64,000 bases of DNA from Paenibacillus sp. FSL H8-0079 (GTDB lineage Bacteria; Bacillota; Bacilli; Paenibacillales; Paenibacillaceae): positions 6,262,001 through 6,326,000 of the forward strand of contig NZ_CP150300.1 of NCBI RefSeq assembly GCF_037991315.1. The letters are read 5' to 3'. The notes under the pieces were generated by a model. The model made no database searches. It was given only the letters and a program-made list of their open reading frames with translations, and had not been told where the DNA came from. Of the stretch, positions 19,919 to 28,464 are shown in pieces. A program made the position numbers and the translations under genes. Positions within the stretch are counted from its first letter, which is position 1. Each line of letters starts with the position of its first letter.

Positions 19919-21320
19919 CGGAATAACCTCCATCCACGCCGAACGGATCGGCCGATTCATCGTGATCTTCCGGCTTCTCGACCGCAAATGGGCCTGCTTT
20001 GATCTCACGTACGAACAGGTATACCATCACGATTCCGAGAACCGTATACGCAGCGGTAAAAGCGATGGTCGAGAACAGGATCATTCCTGCGGATACATTC
20101 GGTGAGACCCCGGCTTCAGTGGTCATATAGCCAAATACTGTCCATGGCTGCCTTCCAACCTCGGTCATAATCCAACCTGATGTATTGGCGATAAACGGCA
20201 GGGAGATGGCGAACACCATCAGACGCATAAACCACTTTCCAGCGACCTCCAGCTTCTTACGCATGGCCAGAAACGTACCGTATAGCGCCAGTGCAATCAT
20301 CAATCCACCCGCAGCAATCATGATGCGGAAACTCCAGAACGTTGTCCGTACTGGCGGGATATAGTCCCCCGGTCCATACGTCTGTTCATACTCAGCTTGA
20401 AGCTCCTTCATGCCTTTGACACTACCGGAGAACTTGCTGTAAGACAGGTAACTGAGCAATCCGGGGATTTTGATCTCACCCGTGTTCTCCTGTTTATCCG
20501 GATCGATAAAGGCGACCACCGTCCATGGTGCCGGATCTTCCGTCGTCGTCCATGTGCCCTCACTGGCTGCCATCTTCATCGGCTGTGTCTCCACCAGATA
20601 TTGCGCCTGGAAGTGCCCCGAGAAAGCGACGCCGATTGAGGAAACAAGAGCGATAATGATCGCAATATTAAACGATTTGCGGAAGATCTCCACATCCTGC
20701 TTCTTCATTAATTTGTAGGCACTGATACCCGTTACGACGAAAGCCCCTGTCATCAATGCTCCAAAGATTGTATGTGGGAACTCGACGAGAAGCTGACCAT
20801 TCGTGATGAGTGCAAAGAAATCATTCATCTCAGCTCGGCCGTTGTTAATCTCAAACCCGACGGGATGCTGCATAAATGAATTGGCTGCCAGAATCCACAG
20901 CGCGGACAGGAATGTGCCAACGAACACCAGCCAGATACAGGCCAGATGCACTTTTTTAGACAAACGATCCCACCCAAATATCCACAATCCAATAAATGTA
21001 GACTCCATAAAAAACGCCAATAGGGCTTCAATAGCCAGTGGCGCACCGAACACATCCCCGACAAATCGGGAGTACTCTGACCAGTTCATACCGAACTGGA
21101 ATTCCTGCAGAATACCTGTGACAACCCCGACGGCGAAGTTAATCAGGAACAGTTTGCCCCAGAACTTGGCCATCGTTTTGTAGATCTCCTTACCCTTAAC
21201 AACGTACAACGTCTCCATAATCGCAACCAACAGTACAAGACCAATGGATAGCGGCACAAAAAAGAAATGGAAAATCGTTGTAAGTGCATATTGGATACGC
21301 GATAACATAATCGGATCCAT
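19905..21320 (-). CDS. cydA: Cytochrome bd quinol oxidase subunit I
   Basis: Heme-bearing subunit that oxidises quinol and reduces oxygen at low tension. The 471-aa polytopic protein starts with LSRIQYALTTIFHFFFVPLSIGL, whose histidine is a conserved heme ligand, and includes the GRQPW motif near residue 380 and a short Q-loop form typical of Firmicutes. AAGGGG precedes the ATG. The operon order cydA-cydB-cydD-cydC includes the assembly exporter. A Rex-like operator lies 120 bp upstream. Confidence 0.95.
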   Translation of the reverse strand: MDPIMLSRIQYALTTIFHFFFVPLSIGLVLLVAIMETLYVVKGKEIYKTMAKFWGKLFLINFAVGVVTGILQEFQFGMNWSEYSRFVGDVFGAPLAIEALLAFFMESTFIGLWIFGWDRLSKKVHLACIWLVFVGTFLSALWILAANSFMQHPVGFEINNGRAEMNDFFALITNGQLLVEFPHTIFGALMTGAFVVTGISAYKLMKKQDVEIFRKSFNIAIIIALVSSIGVAFSGHFQAQYLVETQPMKMAASEGTWTTTEDPAPWTVVAFIDPDKQENTGEIKIPGLLSYLSYSKFSGSVKGMKELQAEYEQTYGPGDYIPPVRTTFWSFRIMIAAGGLMIALALYGTFLAMRKKLEVAGKWFMRLMVFAISLPFIANTSGWIMTEVGRQPWTVFGYMTTEAGVSPNVSAGMILFSTIAFTAAYTVLGIVMVYLFVREIKAGPFAVEKPEDHDESADPFGVDGGYSVVTK

Positions 21321-21441
21321 ACCGTTACCCCTTCTTTCTGTTCACTTCGCAGTATGCGTATCTGGCATTGAAGCTGCACCTTCGCTGTCTGTCCACCAAA
21401 TACGTTGATGAACGTATTGTGCCAGATTACCTATTTTATAC

Positions 21442-21459
21442 ATGTGAGAATTATCACAA
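21442..21459. promoter_or_regulatory. Rex-like operator upstream of cydA
   Basis: ATGTGAGAATTATCACAA matches the Rex operator TTGTGA-N6-TCACAA at 11 of 12 fixed positions. On the minus strand it runs directly into TATAAA, a likely cydA -10 box, so binding would block transcription. Rex senses the NADH/NAD ratio and represses cyd genes in Bacillus. The half-sites also resemble a Crp/Fnr-type site. The remainder of the 21321-21703 gap shows no other recognised site. Confidence 0.65.
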
Positions 21460-21703
21460 TCTACGTGTTTAGAGCAAAAAAAAGTGATCCTGGTCACACA
21501 AAAGATAAAAATCAGCCTATTACCACAGCTTGCCAACTTCATGTATTCATGGAAGATACTCATGTTTGGGACGGAATGCCCATATGTTAGTCTCAGGCAT
21601 ATCATGCGAAGTGCCGTGAGGGCTTTACATATGAAGTGGAAGCATGAAGCACATGCAGAGAGAATGACGCACCATAATACAGTCAAGGTGAGGTGAAGCA
21701 TTC

Positions 21704-22996
21704 ATGAAAAATCCTGCGCCGTTACCGGATTCTGCTCCCGAAGTCAGCCCGAATGAGGTCAGTACAACACAGGCTCCTGTCCGGTATATTCTCTTTTCTC
21801 GCAAAGGAGGATGGTCATCCTTTCCCTATCCCGATATTGCTGCGCTGTTGTCGATCGAGGGAGAGGTCTATTATGTCAGCAGCCTGAAGCAGACAGAGGA
21901 TGTACCTGCGGCCATCACTGTCATCTCCCTCCCTGAAGCCGAACAACTACTGCTGGAACCTCGCACCGTAGCAGTGGTAACCCATCCTTACTGGCTCATG
22001 GCTACAGCTTCGCTGGAGCCAGAGCTATGTATCGTCCTGCTCCCTGAGCCAGCTGGAGATGAAGCAGCCTCTCCTTTATGGGAAAGCAGTATCTACAAAC
22101 TGGTCGGCATCGCCGATCTGGTGGGTACCTCCTCCGAAACACGATATATGAAGCTGCTTTTCCAAGGTGTACGCGCTATCTGGCTAGGAGGCGAAGACCC
22201 TACACCTGCGGGTACGATGCAAAAGGATGATCTCGAAGTCCCTCTCCGGGACTACGAACTGTTCTTCCTGCATGCCCTGCGGCAGATCCTGTCAGGAACG
22301 CTGGATAGCGTCACCCTGCTTCAATGCAGTGTACGTGCCGACTTCTACCGGCAGCTCCGAGCCAAAGCAGGTGCACATGAGACCATATCCTTTTTGCTGG
22401 CAGCCTATGAGTACTTGCTTGAAGATCCTCGGGCTATCAATTCACTGCAAGAGGCCTTCACCCACGCGGTCTTGAATGGTCGCAGTGACTGTGTAGTCTC
22501 CCACTATAGATTCCTGTCCGCAATCCATGCCCGGGCCGGACAGTTGGAGGACGCCCTGCTGGTGTACGGTATCAGTGCAGCCGACGAACAGGAACGCCAT
22601 CATTATGAACAGCTCTGTCGCTGGCTTGAAGCGGGAGAAGATCAACTTGTACGAGCGGAATTGCTGCGTATTAACGATGATTACGGAAACGCCTTGCGTA
22701 TCCTGGACGAACTTGGCGGAGAAACCGCGAGACATTGGAAATTCCGCATCTATCAGGAGACAGGACGTGTGGAAGAGGCACTGGCTCTGGTGCATGCAGT
22801 CGATATTCAGGATGATGCCAGTCGCCGGGATTATCAGCAATTATCCGGAAGTGCGCTGGCTCTGCGAGGGGAACGACACGGGGCAGTCCGACATTTTCTC
22901 GAAACGGCACTGGAGGATGAAGATGCGCTCGCCAGGATTGTCGAGCTGGAGCTGTTGGATCATGCTGTACAGCAATTGCTTGGGGAGGTGCCATGA
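21704..22996 (+). CDS. Protein of unknown function in a glycosyltransferase operon, TPR-like C-terminus
   Basis: A 430-aa cytoplasmic protein. The first ~200 residues look like a degenerate Rossmann domain (YILFSRKGGWSSFPYPDIAALL, then VAVVTHPYW), as in glycosyltransferase N-domains but without catalytic motifs. The C-terminal half is built of helix pairs with A-rich spacing (ARAGQLEDALLVYGI, DDYGNALRILDEL, QETGRVEEALALV), suggesting tetratricopeptide-like repeats. It is the first of four genes overlapping at start and stop codons (the next begins inside ATGATG at its end). It may be a scaffold or specificity subunit for the glycosyltransferases; that is inference. Confidence 0.7.
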   Translation: MKNPAPLPDSAPEVSPNEVSTTQAPVRYILFSRKGGWSSFPYPDIAALLSIEGEVYYVSSLKQTEDVPAAITVISLPEAEQLLLEPRTVAVVTHPYWLMATASLEPELCIVLLPEPAGDEAASPLWESSIYKLVGIADLVGTSSETRYMKLLFQGVRAIWLGGEDPTPAGTMQKDDLEVPLRDYELFFLHALRQILSGTLDSVTLLQCSVRADFYRQLRAKAGAHETISFLLAAYEYLLEDPRAINSLQEAFTHAVLNGRSDCVVSHYRFLSAIHARAGQLEDALLVYGISAADEQERHHYEQLCRWLEAGEDQLVRAELLRINDDYGNALRILDELGGETARHWKFRIYQETGRVEEALALVHAVDIQDDASRRDYQQLSGSALALRGERHGAVRHFLETALEDEDALARIVELELLDHAVQQLLGEVP

Positions 22997-23988
22997 TGCT
23001 GGACCCGAAGAAGCGTAGACAACAGGTGAATGGGCCGATGGTGCACAGGGATATCCGAACCGAAACCACTTACACGCCAACGGAAACAGTCGATCGGACA
23101 CATACAGACGCATTGGGAAATGGCGATCACACGCCGGATCATGCACAACCAACGCCGAGCACTCGAAGCCAAATTCATCACTGGGGCGACGTACAAGATC
23201 AGGGAGAACAGGATGCTGCTGTATCACAAGAGGAAACAAATGTATTCGAAGAGCCCTTCTCCATTCGTCGGGTTCGCAAAAGCAAAGGCAACAAGCTGAC
23301 CGCCATGCTCCAGGTTCGCAATGAACGTGGCCGATACCTTGAAGAGGTACTGCATGATCTGAGTGAATTCGTGGATGAGATCGTCATTGTGGACGATGCC
23401 AGCACAGATGGAACCCCGGACATATGCAAGGCCTATCCGAAGGTGGTCCGGCTGGAGGTATTGGAGAAACCACTGTTCGCCGAGGAATGGCGGCTTCGCA
23501 ACACCTTATGGCAAGCGGCTGCGGGAACACGTCCCGACTGGTTGCTCTCAGTTGATGCGGATGAGCTATACAGCTCAGAGGCCAAGAAAGCCATACGCAC
23601 TCTGATTAATCAGGAGTATGCGGACTGGTTTGCATTTCGTTTCTACGATATGTGGGGTGGCCGGACCCACTACCGGGAAGATGATCTCTGGTCTCTTCAC
23701 AAGCGGCATACGGCTTCACTTGTACGGTATATGCCTGGATATCCTTATTTTTATCCACAACAGAATCATCATGTTCCCCGTCTTCCCTTGTCCTGCACCG
23801 TATTGCCCGGGGTCAGCACGGAGCTGAAGGTTCAACATCTCGGTTGGGCCGGCAGCCTGGAGGACCGGGTTCGTAAATATTTGCGCTACAAACGTATTGA
23901 TCCTAGTGGTGAATGGGGCAATCTTGCACACTACGAGTCGATTCTCGATCCTGAACCTCGGCTGGTTCCTTGGAAGGAGGGACAGTGA
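22993..23988 (+). CDS. Family 2 glycosyltransferase
   Basis: Inverting GT-A enzyme that would transfer a sugar from a nucleotide-sugar donor. Of 331 aa, the first ~98 are polar and non-conserved; the GT2 domain starts at NKLTAMLQVRNERGRYLEEVL and has VIVDDASTDGT (133-141) and the metal-binding DADE at 188-191. The C-terminal half is rich in aromatic residues (YPYFYPQQNHH). Such Glyco_tranf_2-like proteins with LQVRNE starts are common in Paenibacillus surface glycosylation clusters. Its ATG overlaps the previous stop, so the pair is translationally coupled. Confidence 0.85.
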   Translation: MMLDPKKRRQQVNGPMVHRDIRTETTYTPTETVDRTHTDALGNGDHTPDHAQPTPSTRSQIHHWGDVQDQGEQDAAVSQEETNVFEEPFSIRRVRKSKGNKLTAMLQVRNERGRYLEEVLHDLSEFVDEIVIVDDASTDGTPDICKAYPKVVRLEVLEKPLFAEEWRLRNTLWQAAAGTRPDWLLSVDADELYSSEAKKAIRTLINQEYADWFAFRFYDMWGGRTHYREDDLWSLHKRHTASLVRYMPGYPYFYPQQNHHVPRLPLSCTVLPGVSTELKVQHLGWAGSLEDRVRKYLRYKRIDPSGEWGNLAHYESILDPEPRLVPWKEGQ

Positions 23989-23989
23989 A

Positions 23990-25459
23990 ATGGGCGTGGT
24001 GAGTATTCTGACGCATAGCTTTACCGATGGTTACAATCGGGAATTTGGCCGGGTATTTGGCGGTGGACTGGAGCGCTACATTTTGGATCTGTGCAGTGTC
24101 ATCCGTGGGCTCGGGCATATTCCCGAGGTTCATCAGCTCTCTTATTTTGAAGCGTTTCAGACGCGGACGGAGCAGATTGATGTATTTGGCTATGCGTATG
24201 ACATGAATGATGTGCCCGAAGCCTTTGACCGGATGGCAGCCGCGGCGCGCGGCCCCGTGATCTATGCCAGCTGTCTGTGGCAGCCCATCACCTACAAACC
24301 CGGCAGTCTTGGCATCTGTCATGGCATTAACTGGGATCGTCCCGGACTGCCACTGGATACCAAACAACAAGTAGCAGAACACATTCAGCTGGCTCTGGAT
24401 GGACTTGTGCGTATCGTGTCTGTGGATTCCCATTTCCAGACCTTTTGCCGGGCCGCGTGCACCTATACCGACCCAAGACAGGTTGTCCTGATTCCCAATG
24501 CAGTGGATACGTCCTATTTCACACCAGCCCCACCAACGCGGACCTTAGAGCAGGAACAGGAAGACGAATGGCTTGCTGCATGGAAGACTGATCTGGCGAG
24601 TCATGAGGAGAATCTTGGAGCGGTTATATCAGGCGTGAAAACTTTAAAAGGCAAGACTGGAACGAGTGGTGATGGAGAGGTGGATCCCCATTTCAATGTA
24701 TCGAAAATGGAAGAAATCGAGGTAGATGGCGAATCGTATAGGGTTGCTCGCAGCCACCGCAATTCAACGGATTGGGCTAACGATATTGTAATAGAAGCAG
24801 ATGCTCAATGTCAGGTTAATGGTCCAATTCAGGGACAGGTTGAAAAGAAAGCTGTGGATGCCCCTGCGTCCTCTCCCCGCCCAATTCGCATTATATATCC
24901 ACGCCGTATCAGCATGGAACGGGGCATTATTCCGATGATGCTGGCAGCAGATAAGCTATTGGGGGCCTTTCCGGATCTGGAGATTGAATTTGCCGGGGAA
25001 CTGGTCGAAGGCAGTACGGTGGGGAGAGCCTTTCGTTATTGGCATCGTACTCATCCACATGCAGCGAGAATTAACCAGCGCACGTATGATTTCCGGGATA
25101 TTCGGGAGGCGTACCATCAGGCAGATATCGCCGTAATTCCAACCGTGTTCTCAGAGGGTACCTCCTATGCCTGTCTGGAAGCGATGAGTTGTGGTCTTCC
25201 GGTGATTGCCTCCAATGTTGGCGGATTGAATGATCTGATTCAGGACGGGTTTAATGGGCTGCTCGTACCTCCTGGCGAGCAGGAACTCACCGCCGCACTG
25301 GTACGTCTCGTTCAGGACCGGGCCGAGCGAGAACGACTGGGAATCTATGCGCGCGAGACTGCACTGTCCTATGATCTTGCCAGGTGGCGGAGCCGGTGGA
25401 GCACGGTGTTGGAATCTTTTTTGGCAGAGACAGGATTGAAGGAGGGAATTCGGGGATGA
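23990..25459 (+). CDS. Family 4 glycosyltransferase with a central insertion
   Basis: Retaining GT-B glycosyltransferase, 489 aa. The N-domain begins VSILTHSFTDGYNREFGRVFGGGLERYI, where GGG marks the acceptor loop; the C-domain has IRIIYPRRISMERG (donor binding) and the EX7E motif SEGTSYACLEAM followed by GLPVIASNVGGL. About 115 residues between the domains (roughly 183-300) are low-complexity and charged, longer than in typical GT4 enzymes. The ATG at 23990 has GGAGGG; the longer reading from 23897 overlaps the preceding GT2 gene. Confidence 0.88.
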   Translation: MGVVSILTHSFTDGYNREFGRVFGGGLERYILDLCSVIRGLGHIPEVHQLSYFEAFQTRTEQIDVFGYAYDMNDVPEAFDRMAAAARGPVIYASCLWQPITYKPGSLGICHGINWDRPGLPLDTKQQVAEHIQLALDGLVRIVSVDSHFQTFCRAACTYTDPRQVVLIPNAVDTSYFTPAPPTRTLEQEQEDEWLAAWKTDLASHEENLGAVISGVKTLKGKTGTSGDGEVDPHFNVSKMEEIEVDGESYRVARSHRNSTDWANDIVIEADAQCQVNGPIQGQVEKKAVDAPASSPRPIRIIYPRRISMERGIIPMMLAADKLLGAFPDLEIEFAGELVEGSTVGRAFRYWHRTHPHAARINQRTYDFRDIREAYHQADIAVIPTVFSEGTSYACLEAMSCGLPVIASNVGGLNDLIQDGFNGLLVPPGEQELTAALVRLVQDRAERERLGIYARETALSYDLARWRSRWSTVLESFLAETGLKEGIRG

Positions 25460-26127
25460 TGGATACGCCCAAGACAACGGAATTCATGGAATCAAGATAC
25501 ATTCGGCAAAGTGACCCTAAAACGGACACACTGGTCTTCCCCCTGCATCCGGCATGGTGGAGCCGTCCATATGAATATGAATGGGCCCGGCGGTTTGCAC
25601 GTCCGGACGATGTGGTCCTTGATGCAGCCTGCGGCATCTCCCATCCGTTCAAATTCTGGCTTGCAGAGAACTGCCGCGAGGTTCACGCCTGCGACTGGGA
25701 TGAACGCATTTTGTCTGAAGAGGCGATCCGGCTGGATATTGTTTCTGACTTTGGCGAGCAAGCCGCCCAGGATCTGCCGGATTCGAGTCTCGTCCGATTG
25801 CACCGTGCACAGGCTAATCTGGCCCAACTTCCGTATGAGTCCGGCAAGTTCGACCGGGTGTTCTGTATCTCCGTATTGGAACATCTGGATACAGGCACAA
25901 TGCTGCGGGCTTTTCGTGAATTCGCCCGAGTGCTAAAGCCCAACGGACAGTTGATCGCTACCTTCGATGTGCCCGAGATGCGGCCGGATCTGCTAGAGAC
26001 GATCATGGCTGTCACCGGATTAACCATTGAAGATAAGCTGAATGTGGAAGAGCCGGATGATGCCATCTGGTCTGATATGTATGGCACGCCGATTCGCTGT
26101 TTTCGCGCAGTGATATGCAAAGGTTGA
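25456..26127 (+). CDS. Class I SAM-dependent methyltransferase
   Basis: A 223-aa methyltransferase with motif I VVLDAACGISHPFKFW, motif II VHACDWDERIL, an LAQLPYESGKFDRVFCISVLEHL motif and post-motif REFARVLKPNGQLIATFD. The start overlaps the GT4 stop in ATGA form with GGAGGG upstream, so it completes the four-gene operon. It may methylate a sugar residue to cap or modify the glycan made by the neighbouring enzymes, as SAM methyltransferases often do in glycan clusters; the acceptor is not shown by the sequence. Confidence 0.85.
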   Translation: MMDTPKTTEFMESRYIRQSDPKTDTLVFPLHPAWWSRPYEYEWARRFARPDDVVLDAACGISHPFKFWLAENCREVHACDWDERILSEEAIRLDIVSDFGEQAAQDLPDSSLVRLHRAQANLAQLPYESGKFDRVFCISVLEHLDTGTMLRAFREFARVLKPNGQLIATFDVPEMRPDLLETIMAVTGLTIEDKLNVEEPDDAIWSDMYGTPIRCFRAVICKG

Positions 26128-26142
26128 GGGATCGAGCTATTG

Positions 26143-26202
26143 GCAACGGAACCATGCACGGCTCGGGAAATAATCCGATTACCGGCTGCTCCGTTGCTTT
26201 TG
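26143..26202 (+). terminator. Branched terminator after the methyltransferase gene
   Basis: GCAACGGA (26143-26150) pairs with TCCGTTGC (26190-26197), with an inner CGGCTCGG/CCGATTACCG stem, followed by TTTTGC. It probably ends the plus-strand glycosyltransferase operon. Confidence 0.55.
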
Positions 26203-26251
26203 CACTTTCAATCGGAGATCAATTGAGAAACAGATCGGGATTGGGGGTTGG

Positions 26252-26322
26252 GGACTAGAGACTAAAAATCAGAGGTTAGAGACTAGAGATTAAAGATTAA
26301 AGATTAAAGATTAAAGATTAAA
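26252..26322. repeat. Heptamer tandem repeat
   Basis: Five perfect copies of GATTAAA (26288-26322) preceded by degenerate copies (GACTAGA, GACTAAA, GGTTAGA, GACTAGA). It lies in the short gap between two convergent glycosyltransferase operons, 7 bp from the end of the minus-strand gene. Confidence 0.85.
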
Positions 26323-26328
26323 GAAAAA

Positions 26329-28371
26329 TTATAGGTGTACCAGTAACATGTTGCACTGGTTGGTGTACTCTTTGGCAGTGGCTGCGCCGGGTGCTGTCAG
26401 GCGCAGCAGGGTTTGCAGGCCCGGCGAGATTGCAGTCGCCGGGCGACCTGAGGCGGCAGGTTGCCGCGCAGTGAGTTGGGCCGATTCGGCCCATTCACGC
26501 GCCAGGTTCTGCCGCCCGGCGAGCAACGCGAGCGTGCCCGCAAGGAGCGCGTGAGCGGTGCGCTCCGGGGCGGGCACTTCGTCCGCGAGGGGCTGCTGCG
26601 CGCCGTCAGGCGTGCCGCATAGCGCCAGCAGCCCTTCGCGGACGCTCGCGGGTGCGCGCAGCAACCCGCAGCGTGCCGCAGGCGGAAGCGCTGCGAGCAA
26701 CGCCAGCGCGCCGCGGGGCGGCAGGGCTTGCAGCAGGCGCAGCCATGCGGCCCAGGCGCCTACGCCGGCAAGCGCTTGCGCAGCGGCGAGCAGGCCAGGC
26801 GAAGACGCGGCCAGGACGCCGGGCGTTGCTCCGCGGGGCGGGCTGCCGCTGCTGCGCGCCGAGGCGTTGCTGCGGGCCGGGGCCCCGCGCTGAAGCAACG
26901 CCTCGGCGGCGTGGGCCGCGGCGGGCAGCGCTGCCGCATGGCGAGCCGCCGGGCGGGCGTTGCGCCCGCCCGGCGGCTTGCGGCCCAGCGCCCACAGCGC
27001 CAGCGCCGCCTCTGGCCCGTGCTGCGCATGCGCCGCCCAGGGCTGCAAAGCCGCCCGAGCCGCGGCGTCTTCGCCCAGCTGGGCCAGCGCAAGCCCGGCG
27101 CCCAGCGGCTGTGCCCGCAGTGGGGCAACAAGTGCTGCCGCATGGCGTAGCAGCCACTCCGGCCGATGCGCAGCCAACGCAGCCGCGATCAGCGCTTGCC
27201 ATGCCGCAGGCGGCAAGCTTCCCCGGGCGGCTGCGCTGGCGATGGCTTGCGGCCGCCCGGTGGTTGCGGCTAGCAACAACAGCCGCTGCCATGCAGGCAA
27301 GCTGCTTGGTTGCATGCCCAGTGCCGCCGTGTACGCGGCTTCTGCCTCCGCCCAGCGGCCAGCTCGCTCATGTGCCATGCCTTCCAGTGTCAGGCTGCGA
27401 TAGGTTCCAGCACCAGAGACCGACGTATATCGGTTGGCTGTGGAAGCAGCGGATCTAGCCCGTTTTAACCAGTCCAAAGCCACATCCTCGCTCCCTTGAT
27501 CCAGCTCCAGTACAGCACCAAGCTCCAACAAATCCGGAAAATCCTCATACACGGGCGCCCATGCTTCCACCACAGCAAGCGCCCGTTCTGGACTGCCAAT
27601 TTCTCGCCAGGCGTAAGCCGCTTTCAGCACCAGATCCGAGTGATATCCACACTCCGGCATAAGTTGTGCCAATAATGGCTGCAACAACCGGAGTGCTTCA
27701 TCATACTTCGCTTGCTGAAACCACTCGGCAGCCAGAGCATATAACAACTCCGGTTGGTCGCCCTCCTGATTCAACGCGGAGCGAATCAATTGCATATTCC
27801 GTGCACCTTTATTTTTGTCGACGATTGTCTGCTCCAGATATCCATAATGAATGACCTCAAGTCCAGAATGAAGCACACCTTGCGAAGCCAGTGCCATAAT
27901 GGATGAAGCGATCTCTTCATGAATTCTGCCCTGAAAGGCAATTCGAGGATCATTTCGGAACAAACGACACACCGCATCTGTCACACGCTCTTCACCAGAC
28001 ACACCCAGCAGACTCGTGACCTGTATCCAGTAACCCCACACATCATCCCTGCTCTCAGCTAACAAATGCATAAGCTCTGCCTTCATCTGTGGGGTCTGTA
28101 CCCATACTTCATCCGCATCGAGCACCAGAATCCACGGATTCGTAGCAGCAGCCAGTGACAGATTACGGGCTTCACTGAAGTCTCCGTTCCATTCTGTGCG
28201 AATTACAATGGCACCATGGCGGCGGGCTATTTCAATTGTATCGTCTTCCGATCCTGTATCCACGATGATGATCTCATCTACGATATCCCTGACTGCATTC
28301 AGGCACCGCTGGAGTGGCCCGGCTTCATCCTTCACGATCATGCACAAGCTAATCCCTGTGCTCACATTCAT
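26329..28371 (-). CDS. GT2 glycosyltransferase with helical-repeat C-terminus; GC-rich insert
   Basis: A 680-aa protein. Residues 1-~200 are a GT2 domain of the SPBc2/SunS-like kind: ISLCMIVKDEAGPLQRCL, IIIVDTGSEDDT, EWNGDFSEARNLSL, and the DXD motif VLDADEVW. Helical TPR-like repeats follow (ALLQPLLA, ERALAVVEAWA). From about residue 336 to 664 the protein becomes extremely Ala/Arg/Pro-rich, encoded by DNA of roughly 75-87% GC, before returning to normal for the last ~15 residues. The ATG at 28371 has AAGGGTGG in front; GTG 28377 or 28365 are alternatives. It belongs to a run of three related minus-strand genes. Confidence 0.82.
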   Translation of the reverse strand: MNVSTGISLCMIVKDEAGPLQRCLNAVRDIVDEIIIVDTGSEDDTIEIARRHGAIVIRTEWNGDFSEARNLSLAAATNPWILVLDADEVWVQTPQMKAELMHLLAESRDDVWGYWIQVTSLLGVSGEERVTDAVCRLFRNDPRIAFQGRIHEEIASSIMALASQGVLHSGLEVIHYGYLEQTIVDKNKGARNMQLIRSALNQEGDQPELLYALAAEWFQQAKYDEALRLLQPLLAQLMPECGYHSDLVLKAAYAWREIGSPERALAVVEAWAPVYEDFPDLLELGAVLELDQGSEDVALDWLKRARSAASTANRYTSVSGAGTYRSLTLEGMAHERAGRWAEAEAAYTAALGMQPSSLPAWQRLLLLAATTGRPQAIASAAARGSLPPAAWQALIAAALAAHRPEWLLRHAAALVAPLRAQPLGAGLALAQLGEDAAARAALQPWAAHAQHGPEAALALWALGRKPPGGRNARPAARHAAALPAAAHAAEALLQRGAPARSNASARSSGSPPRGATPGVLAASSPGLLAAAQALAGVGAWAAWLRLLQALPPRGALALLAALPPAARCGLLRAPASVREGLLALCGTPDGAQQPLADEVPAPERTAHALLAGTLALLAGRQNLAREWAESAQLTARQPAASGRPATAISPGLQTLLRLTAPGAATAKEYTNQCNMLLVHL
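26380..27365 (-). other. Block of very high GC inside a glycosyltransferase gene
   Basis: Hand counts give 49 of 60 G+C for 26881-26940 and 52 of 60 for 26941-27000, against 33 of 60 for 28141-28200 in the same gene. The block stays open in the gene's frame throughout and is Ala-rich. Its edges are sharp on both sides, and codon use inside (GCG, GCC, GGC, CGC) differs from all other genes in the window. Confidence 0.85.
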
Positions 28372-28464
28372 CACCACCCTTAACCAACGGAGTTCAGTCC
28401 CATCCAGTACGCATCTGTATTACCTTTAGCTCCTGCACCTACCTTATACCACTTAGCTCTCGAA

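Noticed and set aside
26606..27458. Several long open frames of both strands in the GC-rich block
   Set aside because: High GC suppresses stop codons. These products are Arg/Ala/Pro-rich shadows; only the minus-strand GT2 frame continues from a conserved domain.
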